Translations under genes and position numbers: made by a program
DNA from: CAWBVG01 sp963792175
Lineage (GTDB): Bacteria > Acidobacteriota > Vicinamibacteria > Vicinamibacterales > CAVVIG01
Reading direction: 5' to 3'
Assembly: GCA_963792175.1 (NCBI GenBank)
Contig: CAWBVG010000034.1
Location: 1-64,000 of the forward strand
DNA: 64,000 nucleotides
Shown here: piece by piece, positions 37,200 through 47,283 of the stretch
Layout of the letters: the number at the start of each line of letters is the position of its first letter
How positions within the stretch are numbered: position 1 is the stretch's first letter
The notes under the pieces: generated by a model
Seen by the model: the letters and a program-made list of their open reading frames with translations, nothing else
The model's database searches: none
What the model was told of the DNA's origin: nothing

Positions 37200-39934
37200 C
37201 TATTCGGCCCGCAGCGCCCAGGGGATCGACGCGCGTCGCGCGCCACGCCGGAACGAGGCCCGCGGCGACGGCCAGGAGCGCCAGGAGCAGGCGCCGAGCC
37301 GGCGAACGTCGCCGCATCGGTCGGATGCACTTCGTAGAGTAAGCCCTGCCATCACCCGCGTAAGGGCCAGCGCGCCCGCGGTGCCGATCGCGACGCCAAT
37401 CGCCATCAGCACCAGCGCGCGCCGGAGCACCGACCACATCACCGACGACGCCGCGCGCCCCGAGCGCCATGCGCACGCCGATCTCGTGCGTCTGCTGGCT
37501 GACCGCGTTGGCCAGGACGCCGTAGATGCCGATCGCCGCGAGGCCCGAGCGCGACGCATCGCGAACAGCGCCGACCACCGTCATGCTGAAGCGCTGCGGC
37601 TTCACCGAATCGGCCACGACGTCGACGACCGGCTGCGCGTCGGACAGCGGCAGCTCGCGGATCGAGCCGCTGCAGCGCGCCTGCGCAATCGCCGAGCCAG
37701 CGGCACTGGAGGTCGCGGTCGGACCGCGCACCAGGAGGTTGACCGTGGCGATAGAAGTTGATGGACCGGCCGCGCGTCCGGCTGCTGCCAGATCGGCTCG
37801 TAGGTCTGTGGGATCGTGCTCGGTGCCGAGCGCGCTCTGGTTCACGTCGCCGACGACGCCGACGACGGTCATCCAGGGCGCCCGGCTGCCGCTCAATGCC
37901 CCATTTGATCTGCCGGCCGATCGGATCCTGATCCGGCCAGAGCCGTCCGGGCGAGCATCTCGCTGAGGATCACGACGCGGCCGCCCGTCGCGGCCGTCGG
38001 CGTCGGTGAAGAACCGGCCGCGCTTGAGCGGGATGCCGAGCGCCTCGAAGTAGCTGCCGGCGGTCCACGTGGCGGCGATGACGCGGCTGAGCCCCGGCAT
38101 CGGCTGCGCGCGTGGCGTCGGCCGAGAACGTGCGGCGCTCCTGCGACCTGGAGCGGTCGATCGGTGCTCGCTCGCGGCGGCGCGTGACGCCGGGGATCGC
38201 GCGGGCGGCGTCGACCGCCTGCTGATAGAACGTCTTCACCTGCGCGCCGCTGGCGTACCGTCCCGGCCGGCAGCCGTGACAGATGCGGTGACGACGTGCT
38301 CGGGCCGGAAGCCCGGGATCCGAGGCCGAGCAGGCGCACGAAACTGCGCACCAGCAAGCCCGCGCCGACCGAGAGCATCAGCGCGAGCGCGAACTGCGCG
38401 ACCACCAGCGATCCCAGCAGCCGGTGACGTGCCTGCGCCCGGCGTGGCGGCCGCGGCCGCCTTCTCTTGAGCGCTTCGAACGTCGAGTCGACAGCGCCGC
38501 CCGCAGCGCCGGCACGACGCCGAAGACGAGCGGCGTGAGGAGGGCGAGCGCTGACCGTGAACGCACACGACGCGGGCGATCGAACGTCGATCGACTCGGC
38601 CCGCGGCAGCGCGTCGCCGGCAAGCGCCAGCAGCACGCGGATCGGTCCAGTAGGCGAGCAGCAGTCCCAGCCGCTCCGCCGAGCGTCGAGAGCACGAAGC
38701 CCTTCGGTGAGCGAGTTGGCGGACCACGCGCGCAGGGCTCGCGCCGAGCGCCGATCGGATCGCGATCTCGCGCTGCCGCGATCCGGCCCGCGTCAGCATC
38801 AGGTTGGCGACGTCCGCGCAGCCGATCAGCAGCACGATCGCCGACGGCGCCCATCAACACGAGCAATCATCCGCCGGCTGCACGCCGACGACTCTCGTCG
38901 AGCGAAGGGCCACATCGGCAACGACAGCTGCCGCCGCCATCGCGCTCAGCACGGGCGGATAGCGCTCCGGCCAGCGGTCTTCGACCAGCGATCCCGAGCT
39001 CGGCGCGCGCCTGCGTCGATCGACACGCCGGGCTTCAGCCGCGCGACGACGCTGTTGTTGTACATGCTGCCGAACCCCTGCCGCTCGAACGGCGAGAACG
39101 CGATCGGCAGGTAGAGCGCCGCCGGCTCGCCGTTGCTCGCGCGCGCCGCGCGGCGGGAACTCGAACGGCTCGCCCATCACGCCGACGATGGTGTAGGGCT
39201 GGCGGTCGAGCGACGAGCGTCCGGCCGACAATCGACGGGTCGCGGCCGAAGACGCGCGTCCACAGACCGGTCGCCGATCACGACGACCTTCGCGTTCGCG
39301 CGGTCGTCCTCCGCGCGTCAGCGCGCGGCCCACGACCGGCGACGACGCCGAGCACGCCGAACAACTCCGGCGAGACGCGCGTGCCGACGAGACGCTGCGG
39401 ACTGCCGCGATCCCCGACAGCTCGTAGGTCCCGTTGCGGTACGCGAACATGCCCGTAGTACGAACTGCGCCGCGTCGCGGACGATTTCGAAGTCCGGCGC
39501 CGAGAACCGGGAACTTGTCGACCGGCGCGCCCGGCACCTTCTCGAAGATCGTCACGAGCGTCGCCGGGATCGCTGATAGGGCAGCGCCCGCAGCAGCACG
39601 CCGTTGACGAGGGTGAACACCGCGGTGTTGGCGCCGATGCCGACGGCGAGCGCGAGCGACGGCGACGATGGTGAAGCCGGGGTTGCGCGCGCAGATTGCG
39701 CAGCGCGTAGCGCACGTCGCCCCTCAGCAGATCGAGGTGCTCGCGCGGCGCCGTCGTCAGCGATGCCGCGAATCGTGTCCCACCAGAGTCGAAGCGCCGC
39801 CATGGAACCTCCTGCGCGAGGACGTCGCGCCGCTGGTCGCTGAACGTCGCGGCCATGTCGTCGCCGAAGTCGCCGCGGAAGTCGGCGGGGAAGAGCCGCA
39901 GGAGACGACGGAAGAAGCGATCGGCTCGGGACAT
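37200..39934 (-). CDS. Second ADOP-type orphan permease, heavily frame-disrupted
   Basis: Readable pieces in order on the minus strand start with DRFFRRLLRLFPADFRGDFG, the ADOP N-terminal helical domain. Next come SVGIGANTAVFTLVNGVLLR-like text (IGANTAVFTLVNGVLLRALP is visible), LIGCADVANLMLTRAGSRQR followed by EIAIRSALGASPARVV, IGIYGVLANAVSQQTHEIGV and LALLAVAAGLVPAWRATRVD. It stops at 37200. Together they make a roughly 850-residue duplicated MacB/FtsX permease. The reading frame changes every 60-150 bases throughout, so the protein cannot be called exactly. Because the pieces are collinear and conserved, sequencing error is favoured over pseudogenisation. The upstream PadR gene fits the usual ADOP context. 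Confidence 0.75.
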
Positions 39935-39943
39935 TTCAGTCTC

Positions 39944-39991
39944 GGCTGAAGGCTCATCGGCTAATGGCTCGATGGCTCGATAGCTGCTGCA
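39944..39991. repeat. GGCTCGAT/GGCTAAT word array
   Basis: The words CGGCTGAA, GGCTCATC, GGCTAAT, GGCTCGAT and GGCTCGATAG run in one orientation with 7-8 base steps between the PadR gene and the ADOP permease. Confidence 0.6.
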
Positions 39992-40036
39992 CCTCGAGCG
40001 TCGAGTTGGAGCCTGCGAGCCTTTAGGCTGAGCGTA

Positions 40037-40391
40037 TCAGGCTCGGCCGGAAGAGCGCCTTGCGCTCTCGCGATGGCGAGCGTGCTGCTCGAGCCGCGCC
40101 GCCTCGGCCCGCGCGACCTCGCGGCCGAACGGCGGTCAGCTCGTACAGATCGCCGCCGCTGGTCGCTCCGGCCGAGCCGGATTCGCGGATCAGGCCCGTC
40201 GCTCAGCAGCCGCTTGATGATCCCGTAGAGCGTGCCAGTGCTGAGACGGACTGAACCGCCGGTGCAGCTGCCTCGACGTCTTTAAGGATTGCGTAGCCGT
40301 GGGTCTGGCCGTCGGCGAGGGCGACGAGGACGTAGAACATCGCCGGCGTCAGCGGCAGCAGCGATTGCGGATCGCGTTGCATGGTCGTCAT
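40037..40391 (-). CDS. PadR family transcriptional regulator, frame-disrupted
   Basis: The N-terminus reads PLTPAMFYVLVALADGQTHG then YAILKDVEAA, the winged-helix start of PadR regulators. Past one or two indels the reverse strand continues GTLYGIIKRLL and, after more shifts, YELTAVR...EVARAEAARLEQHARHRE, ending with a TGA at 40037-40039. The total is about 115 residues, normal for short PadR proteins. It lies just upstream of the ADOP permease on the same strand and probably represses it. The frame changes belong to the error-dense stretch. Confidence 0.78.
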
Positions 40392-40460
40392 CGACGATAT
40401 GGCGCGTCACGACGATATGTCGTCGACGCCCGTCATATGTAACAAGCGTCAGTAGAGATC

Positions 40461-41616
40461 ATGCGACGCTTCGAACCTCAATCGGCGCGGTCGTTGGCGG
40501 CCGCGCTGCGCTGCGCGTCGGCGTGCGACGGCGCGCCACCGAGCGCCGCGGCCGCCGCCGCAGCATGCCGCCAACCCCCGTCGACGCTCGCCACGGCGCG
40601 CGCGGCCGATCGAAGACACGACCGAGTACGTCGCGACGCTGAAGTCGCTGCGATCGACGACGATCCAGCCGCAGATCGACGGCCAGATCACGCAGATCCT
40701 CGTCAAATCGGGCGACCGCGTCCGTCAGGGCGCGCCGCTGATGCAGATCGATCCGCGCCGGCAGCAGGCCGCCGTCTCGAGCCAGGAGGCCGAACGCGCC
40801 GCGCGCGAAGCGGCGGTCGCCTTTGCGCGGCAGCAGGCGCAGCGCACGCGCGATCTGTTCGCCGCCGGCGCGATCAGCAAGCAGGAACAGGAGCAGCGCC
40901 GACACCGACGCTGCGCACGGCCGAAGCGATCCTGAAGGCGCTGCAGGCGCAGGTTCAGCAGCAGGAAGTCCAGCTGCGCTACTTCACCGATCGCCGCGCC
41001 GACCGCGGGCGTCGTCGGCGACGTGCCGGTCCGCGTCGGCAGTCGGTGACGCCGCAGACCGTGCTGACGACGATCGATCAGAACGAGACGCTCGAGGTCT
41101 ACGTGCTCGGTGCCGATCGAGCGGGCGCCGGCGCTGCAAGAACGGACTGCCGATTCAGATTCTCAGCAGCGACGGCGACGAGACGCTGGCGACGAGGTGG
41201 TCGAACTTCATCTCGCCGCACGTCGACGACCAGACGCAGTCGATGCTCGTGAAGGGCCAGGTGCGGAATCCCGAGCGGCACGCTGCGCGCGTCGCAGTAC
41301 GTGCGGGCGCGGATCGTCTGGAAGACGAGCCGAGGGCCTGGTGATGCCGGTCACCGCCGTGCTGCGCGTCACCGGGCAGTTCTTCGCCTTCGTCGCCGAG
41401 GACGCCGGCGGCAAGCTGATCGCGAAACAGCGGGCCATCAAGGTCGGTCCGATCACCGGCGACAACTACCCGGTCCTCGACGGCCTGAAGGCCGGCGAGC
41501 GCATCGTCACCTCCGGCGCGCAGAAGCTCGCCGACGGCGCGCCGATACAGGCTGCACCGGCTCCGGCGCGGCGCCAGGCACAACACCGGCACAGCACCGC
41601 GGCACCTAGCACCTGA
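40461..41616 (+). CDS. RND efflux periplasmic adaptor (membrane fusion protein), frame-disrupted
   Basis: About 380 residues on reconstruction. Recognisable blocks are a barrel-sandwich half (PQIDGQITQILVKSGDRVRQ, GAPLMQIDPRRQ), a coiled hairpin (EAERAAREAAVAFARQQAQR, TRDLFAAGAISKQEQEQ), the second half (VTPQTVLTTIDQNETLEVYV) and a C-terminal beta-barrel (VGPITGDNYPVLDGLKAGER, IVTSGAQKLADGAPIQAAP). At least nine indels were located, mostly single extra bases (near 40898, 40908, 40989, 41108, 41141, 41273 and 41330) with one missing base near 41040. The C-terminal tail runs into a GCACCTA array that supplies the TGA. It is the first gene of the pump operon. Confidence 0.85.
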
Positions 41617-41646
41617 GCACTAGCACTGCACCTAGCACCTAGCACC
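41597..41646. repeat. GCACCTA array between adaptor and RND genes
   Basis: The words GGCACCTA, GCACCTGA, GCACTA, GCACTGCACCTA, GCACCTA and GCACCG occur in one orientation. The adaptor stop (TGA) and the GTG start of the RND gene at 41647 both fall in or at the edge of the array, inside an operon. Confidence 0.85.
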
Positions 41647-44600
41647 GTGGTTGTAGACACCTTCATCCGTCGTCCGATTCTGGCGAGCGTCTGCTCGCTG
41701 GTGATCATCCTCGCGGGCGCTGATCGCCATCCCGACGCTGCCGATCGCGCAGTTTCCGGAGCTCGCGCCGCCGCAGGTGCTGGTGACGGCGTTCTACAAC
41801 GGCGCCAACGCGCAGACCGTCGAGACCGCCGTCACGACTCCGCTCGAGCAGGCGATCAACGGCGTCGAAGGCATGCTCTACATGACGTCGACGAGCGGCA
41901 ACGACGGCACGTCGGCCATCACCATCACGTTCGACATCTCGCGCAACCTCGACGTCGCGGCCGTCGACGTGCAGAACCGGATCTCGCAGGCCGAGGGGCG
42001 GCTGCCGAACGAGGTGAAGCAGGTCGGCATCTCGGTCACGAAGGTCTCGAGCAACTTCGTCCTCGCCGCCGCGGCGTACGCCGAGCACGACGAATACGAT
42101 CCGCTCTTCATCAGCAACTATCTCGATCGGTTCGTCGTCGACGACATCAAGCGCGTGCCGGGCGTCGGCCAGGTGATCGTATTCGGCATCGGCCGCTATG
42201 CGATGCGGCTGTGGCTGGATCCCGACAAGCTGGCGGGGCGCAACCTCACCGCCGACGAAGTCGTGCAGGCGCTGCGCGAGCAGAACGTGCAGGTCGCGGC
42301 CGGCGCCGTCGGCGCCGAACCGGCGCAGGAGGGCCAGTCGTTTCAAATCAGCGTCCGCGCGGCCGGACGGCTGAGCGAACCGACGCAGTTCGACAACGTC
42401 ATTCTCAAGCGCTCGCCCGACGGCGCGCTGGTCCGCGTCAAGGACGTCGGCCGCACCGAGCTCGGCGTCGGAGAGTTACACGACCGCGATCGCGCTACAA
42501 CGGGCGCGACGCGCGTCGGGTTCGGCGTGCTGCAGCTGCCGACCGCGAACTCGCTGCAGGTGTATCGCGACGTCAGCGCCGAAATCGAGCGGCTGTCGCA
42601 GCCGTTTTCCGCCGGGACTCAAGGTCGAGATCGCGTTCGAGACGACGACCGTCGTGTCCGAGTCGATTCGCGAGGTGGTGACGACGCTGATCGAAGCCAT
42701 CGGCCTCGTCGTCCTCGTGATGTTCCTGTTCCTCCAGAACTGGCGGACGACGCTCATCCCCGCCATCACGATTCCGGTCTCGCTGATCGGCACGCTTCGC
42801 GTTCGTGAAGCTGTTCGGGTTTTCGATCAACACGCTGACGCTGTTCGGCATCACGCTGGCCACCGGCCTCGTCGTGGACGACGCGATCGTCGTGATCGAG
42901 AACATCGAGCGGCACATCCACAGTCGGGGTCAGACCCCCGCGCCTGCGCACCAGGGGTCTGACCCCGATACCCGCGCGGCCGCGTCGGAAGCGATGGGCG
43001 AGGTGACGAGCGCCGTGCTCGCGACGGCGCTCGTGCTGGCGGCCGTCTTCGTGCCGGTCGCGTTCTTCCCGGGCACGACCGGCCGCCTGTATCAGCAGTT
43101 CGCGCTGACGATCGCCGTGTCGATGGCGATTTCGGCCTTCAACGCGCTGACGCTGACGCCGGCGCTGTCGGCGCTGCTGCTCGGCCGCGTCGAGAAGCCG
43201 AAGGGGATCTTCTTCCGCGGCGTGAACCGCGTCATCGACGGCGGCACCGCCGGTATGGTGGCGATGCTCCGCGTGCTGATTCGCGTCCGCGCCCTCGTCG
43301 TCGTCGCGTTCGTGCTGCTGCTCGGTGCGACCTACTGGATCGTGACGCGCGTGCCGCAGGGGTTCGTGCCCGACGAAGATCAAGGCTACGTGCTCGTGCT
43401 GGTCCAGGCGCCGCCGGGCGCGTCGCTGGATTACACGATGGATCTCGTGCGCCAGACCGAGCAGATCATGCTGAAGATGCCCGAGACCAAGCATGTGTTC
43501 GCGGCCGGCGGGTTCAGCTTCGCCGGCAGCGCGCCGAATCAGGGCATTCTGTTCGCGCAACTCGCGGACTTCAAAGAGCGGCGGCGCGAGGATCAGTCGG
43601 CGAAGGCCATCGTCGGGAAGCTGTTTGGCGCGTTCAGCCAGATCACGGGCGCGCATGGTGATTCCGTTCCTGCCGCCGGCGATCAACGGGCTGGGCTTCT
43701 TCGGCGGCGTGACCTACGAGCTCCTCGATCAGACCGGCGGACCGATCGAGAACCTCGGCGCCGCGGCGCAGCAGCTGACCGCGCAAGCGAATCAGACGCC
43801 CGGGCTGGCGGGATTCTTCACGCAGTTCACCGCGAACGATCCGCAGCTGGTCGTCGACATCGATCGTGAGCAGGCCAAAGCGGTCGGGATGTCGCTCGGC
43901 GAGATCACCAACACGATGCAGATCCTGCTCGGGTCGGCGTACGTCAACGACTTCGACTTCAACAACCGGTCGTATCGCGTCTACGTGCAGGCGGATCGAC
44001 AGTTCCGCGCGCATCCCAGCGACATCGAGAAGTACTACGTGCGGACGTCCGGGTCGCGGATGATGCCGCTGAGCAACGTCGTGTCGGTGCGCGAGACGAC
44101 CGCGCCGAAGACGATCAACCACTACAACCTGTTCCGCGCCGCGGAATTCAACGGCTCGGCGGCGCCCGGTTACAGCTCGGGCCAGGCGCTGCAGATCCTG
44201 GCGCAGCTGTCGGACCGTGCGCTGCCGCAGGGCTTCACCTACGCGTGGTCCGGCATCTCGCTCGAAGAGATCAAGGCGGGCAGCCAGTCCGCGATGATCT
44301 TCGGGCTGGGGCTGCTGCTCGTCTACCTGACGCTGGCGGGCCAGTACGAGAGCCTCACGCTGCCGTTCATCATTCTGCTCTCGGTCCCGATCGCCATCCT
44401 TGGCGCCCTCGCCGCGCAGTGGGGCCGCGGCCTGATCAACGATGTCTACTGCCAGATCGGCCTGGTCATGCTGATCGGTCTGTCGGCGAAGAACGGCATT
44501 CTCGTCGTCGAGTTCGCGGAGCAGTTGCGCGCGCGCGGTCTGTCGATCGCCGATGCCGCCGTCGAAGCCGCGCGCATCCGGCTGCGGCCGATCCTGATGA

Positions 44601-44785
44601 CGTCGCTCGCGTTCATCCTCGGCGTGATGCCGCTCGTGCTGGCGAGCGGCGCCGGCCGCGAGGCGCGGCACTCGGTCGGCACCGCCGTCGCCGGCGGCAT
44701 GCTGGCCTCCACGTTCCTGAACCTCGCGTTCATTCCGATTCTCTATGTCGTTGTCAAAAGCATTGGCCGCAAACGGCAGTCGTAG
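41647..44785 (+). CDS. RND efflux pump inner-membrane transporter (HAE1/AcrB type)
   Basis: About 1040 residues, full family length. It starts VVDTFIRRPILASVCSLVII. Landmarks are TAFYNGANAQTVETAVTTPL, TM4 GLVVDDAIVVIENIERHIHS (Asp-Asp proton relay), YWIVTRVPQGFVPDEDQGYV, PGYSSGQALQILAQLSDRAL and LIGLSAKNGILVVEFAEQLR. Single extra bases near 41720, 42470, 42491, 42514, 42614, 42797 and 43655 break the frame; removing each restores the conserved sequence. A GGGGTCAGACCCC palindrome pair at 42926-42966 is translated in frame (GQTPAPAHQGSDPDT) inside the cytoplasmic loop after TM4. It pairs with the adaptor upstream and the TolC protein downstream. Confidence 0.92.
42926..42966. repeat. Inverted pair GGGGTCAGACCCC / GGGGTCTGACCCC inside the RND gene
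   Basis: 42926-42938 and 42954-42966 are exact reverse complements separated by 15 bases. The element adds about a dozen residues to a loop without breaking the frame. The same word occurs in the intergenic cluster at 46554-46630. Confidence 0.92.
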
Positions 44786-44806
44786 CGGGCTGCGCTACGC
44801 GGAGCG

Positions 44807-46070
44807 TTGCGCGGTGCGCGCTGGCCGTACTCGCGGCGGCCGCGCGCGGCGTCTGCGCAGACCGCCCCGGCGCCCGCCTTTCGCGTCACGTTCAAGGAAG
44901 CGATCGACCGGGCCATCGAAAAGAATCCGAACGTCGCGGCGGCCGCGAGCGGGATTCTGGCCGCCGAGGGTCTGATTCGCCAGGCGCGTGCCGCCACGCT
45001 GTTCCATGTGAGCGCCGACATCACGTGGACGAATCTCAATCAGGGCGTCGAGTTTCAGGATTCGATCGTCACACCGCAGCGCCAGGTGACGGCGTCGGTC
45101 ACCGCCGGCCAGCCGATCCTCGCCGGCGCGGCGTGGGCGCGGCGCGCGCAGGCGGCCGATACGAAGAACGTCGCCGAGCTCAACGTGGCCAACACGAAGC
45201 GTCAGGTCGCGTTCGCGACCGCTGACGCCTTCTTGACCATCATCACCCAGCGCCGCCTGGTGGAAGCCAACCTGCGCGCGCTCGAAGTCGCCCGCGCGCA
45301 TTTCGATCTGGCCACCGAGCTCGAACGTCAGGGCATGGGCAGCCGGCTCAACGCGCTGCGCGCGCAGCAGCAGGTGTCGACCGACGAGGGGCTGGTCGAG
45401 ATCGCGCGTCTGGGGGTGTATCGCGCGCAGGAAGCGCTGGGCGTCCTCATCGCCGTCGACGGGCCGGTGGATGCGTCCGACGTGCCCGATTTCCCCGTGC
45501 CGCCGGTTGCCGATCAGGCAGCGCCGCTGTCGCTGCTGCGCACGGATCTGAAGTTGTTCGCTGCGGAGGAACAGACGGCGGCTCGCATTGTCCGCGACAG
45601 CTCGAAGGATTACTGGCCGACGATCGATGCGCTCTTTTCGCCGTCGACCACGTATCCCGCGCAGTTCTTTCTGCCGGCCAACAGCTGGCGGTTCCTGCTG
45701 CTCGGGAACGTGCCGATCTTCGACAGCGGCCAGCGGGCGGGGACCAGGATTCAGCGTGAGGCGGCGGTGGAGGAGGCGCGCGCGAACCTCACCGGCGCGA
45801 CGACCCGGGCGGGCGCCGAGGTGCGGGCGGCGCGCGAAGCGGTGGCCAGCGGCGAACGCACGCTGGCGACCGCGCGAGCGGTGACGGAGGAAGCGCGCCA
45901 GATCCTCAGCATCACCAATGTCAGCTTCCGCGCGGGGGCGGCGACCAACATCGAGGTCATCGATGCCGAGCGCGTCTCGCGCGACGCCGACATGGCGGTG
46001 GCGGTCGCCGAAGACACGCTGCGTCGGGCCAAGCTCGAGCTCCTCAACGCGCTGGGACGGTTCCCTGTAG
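44807..46070 (+). CDS. TolC-type outer-membrane efflux protein
   Basis: About 425 residues. The body is a TolC/OprM-like alpha-barrel protein: FRVTFKEAIDRAIEKNPNVA, QVAFATADAFLTIITQRRLV, ALEVARAHFDLATELERQGM, then the repeated half QREAAVEEARANLTGATTRA and RDADMAVAVAEDTLRRAKLE, ending LLNALGRFP. The signal peptide is readable only in another frame (RCALAVLAAAARG) joined to ASAQTAPAPAF, so an indel lies near 44850 and the start is uncertain. A last indel before 46068 is needed to reach the TAG that abuts the next ATG. It completes the tripartite pump. Confidence 0.88.
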
Positions 46071-46562
46071 ATGGCGGCCGAAGAAGTTCCCGTCGTCGAG
46101 CGGCTGCGCGAGCTCGGGATTGCGTTCGAGCGGCACGAGCACCCGCCGGTCGCGACCGTCGAGCAGGCCGCCGAGCACTGGGCCGGCATCGATGCCGCGC
46201 ACTGCAAGAATCTGTTTCTGCGGAACCAGAAGGGCGATCGGCACTACCTCCTGATCCTGGAACATTCGAAGAAGGCGGATCTGCGGGCAGTCGCGACTCA
46301 GATCGGCGACGGCAAGTTGAGCTTCGGGTCGCCTGAGCGGCTGCTGAAGCACCTGGGTCTGACGCCGGGATCGGTGTCGCCGTTCGGCCTGATCCACGAC
46401 AGCACCCATAGCGTGCGCGTGGTCGTCGATCGCGATCTGCAGGCCGCCGCGCGGCTGTCGTTTCACCCGAACATCAACACCGCGACGCTGGTGGTGTCGA
46501 AGGACGATTTCGTGCGCTTCCTCGCGGCGTGCGGGAATCCGGTCCAATACATCGGGGTCTGA
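46071..46562 (+). CDS. proX: Prolyl-tRNA editing protein ProX (YbaK/aa-tRNA deacylase family)
   Basis: A 163-residue trans-editing enzyme that removes alanine mischarged on tRNA-Pro. Conserved blocks are ERHEHPPVATVEQAAEHW, the key Lys in AAHCKNLFLRNQKGDRHYLL, LSFGSPERLLKHLGLTPGSV, SPFGLIHDSTHSVRVVVDRD and FHPNINTATLVVSKDDFVRF. This is the stand-alone ProX subgroup rather than the Cys-tRNA YbaK subgroup. The ATG directly follows the inferred TolC stop. The stop codon TGA is part of a GGGGTCTGACC repeat word. Confidence 0.92.
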   Translation: MAAEEVPVVERLRELGIAFERHEHPPVATVEQAAEHWAGIDAAHCKNLFLRNQKGDRHYLLILEHSKKADLRAVATQIGDGKLSFGSPERLLKHLGLTPGSVSPFGLIHDSTHSVRVVVDRDLQAAARLSFHPNINTATLVVSKDDFVRFLAACGNPVQYIGV

Positions 46563-46630
46563 CCGCCGGCGCATACAACCCGGGGTCAGACACCACTCTG
46601 ACCCCACTCCGACCCCGCTCTGACACCGCC
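46554..46630. repeat. Cluster of GGGGTCTGA / GGGGTCAGAC / CTCTGACCCC words
   Basis: At least five copies in both orientations lie within 77 bases: GGGGTCTGACC, GGGGTCAGACACC, CTCTGACCCC, CTCCGACCCC and CTCTGACACC. The first copy supplies the proX stop codon. Confidence 0.85.
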
Positions 46631-46677
46631 CGACCGAGTGACCTGCCCTGTCACAGGCAGCGGTTAGACTGGCTGCC

Positions 46678-47256
46678 ATGGCACAGGAATACGGTCAACT
46701 CGCGCAGGATGAGTGGGTTAGCTTTCCAGGCGGAGAGCTGGAAGGCAGACGCCCTAAGGCGCTGTGTACTGCCTGCCGGGCGGCTTTGCAGCGGGAAGCC
46801 GCCGGCGGTTCCGCTCGACCCGCCTCCGCTCGGCGCGATGCCGACGAGCTTCGGCAAGGCAGGCTCACGCGCCCCACACGTCCCTTGTGTTTCCAGTGTT
46901 ACCGCGCGGACCTGGATCGCCAGCGCGGGATCGCGGCGGCGGGTCAGCTCGACACCAGCTCCGAAGCGCGCTTTCAGTACCAGCTGCCGCTCGAGCCGGT
47001 CGATCGCTTCCGCCTCGACAGCCTCAAAGCCGCGCGTACCGACGCCCGCATGGCGTCGGTGCAAGGCATCGGCGCGTACATCGACAAACGGCGCCACGCG
47101 CAGATAGCCGCGCGTCACGCGCTTCAGACGTTGGCCGAAGGTTTACGGGCTCGTCAGGTGTCGCCAGCGGAGCGGCGGACGGCATTCGGCGACGCCATTC
47201 ACGCCGCGGAGCTCCAGCTCCCCGAAGCGTGGCTACCATTCGTAGTGTCTCGGTGA
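46678..47256 (+). CDS. Protein of unknown function with two CxxC pairs
   Basis: A 192-residue cytoplasmic protein. CTAC (about residue 30) and CFQC (about residue 71) could form one zinc site. Between them lies a low-complexity stretch (GGSARPASARRDADELRQGR) encoded by a GAGCTTCGGCAAGGCAGG-type repeat. In a normal zinc ribbon these two pairs would be much closer. The C-terminal half is helical: RFRLDSLKAARTDARMASVQ, IAARHALQTLAEGLRARQVS and FGDAIHAAELQLPEAWLPFV. I do not recognise the family. The start ATG at 46678 has no strong ribosome-binding site. Confidence 0.7.
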   Translation: MAQEYGQLAQDEWVSFPGGELEGRRPKALCTACRAALQREAAGGSARPASARRDADELRQGRLTRPTRPLCFQCYRADLDRQRGIAAAGQLDTSSEARFQYQLPLEPVDRFRLDSLKAARTDARMASVQGIGAYIDKRRHAQIAARHALQTLAEGLRARQVSPAERRTAFGDAIHAAELQLPEAWLPFVVSR

Positions 47257-47283
47257 ATCTCTGGTCCAAGTAATGCGATACTG

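Noticed and set aside
40461..43660. Programmed frameshifting in the pump operon
   Set aside because: There are too many events, at varied sequences without slippery sites, and most are simple extra bases. Sequencing error explains them better.
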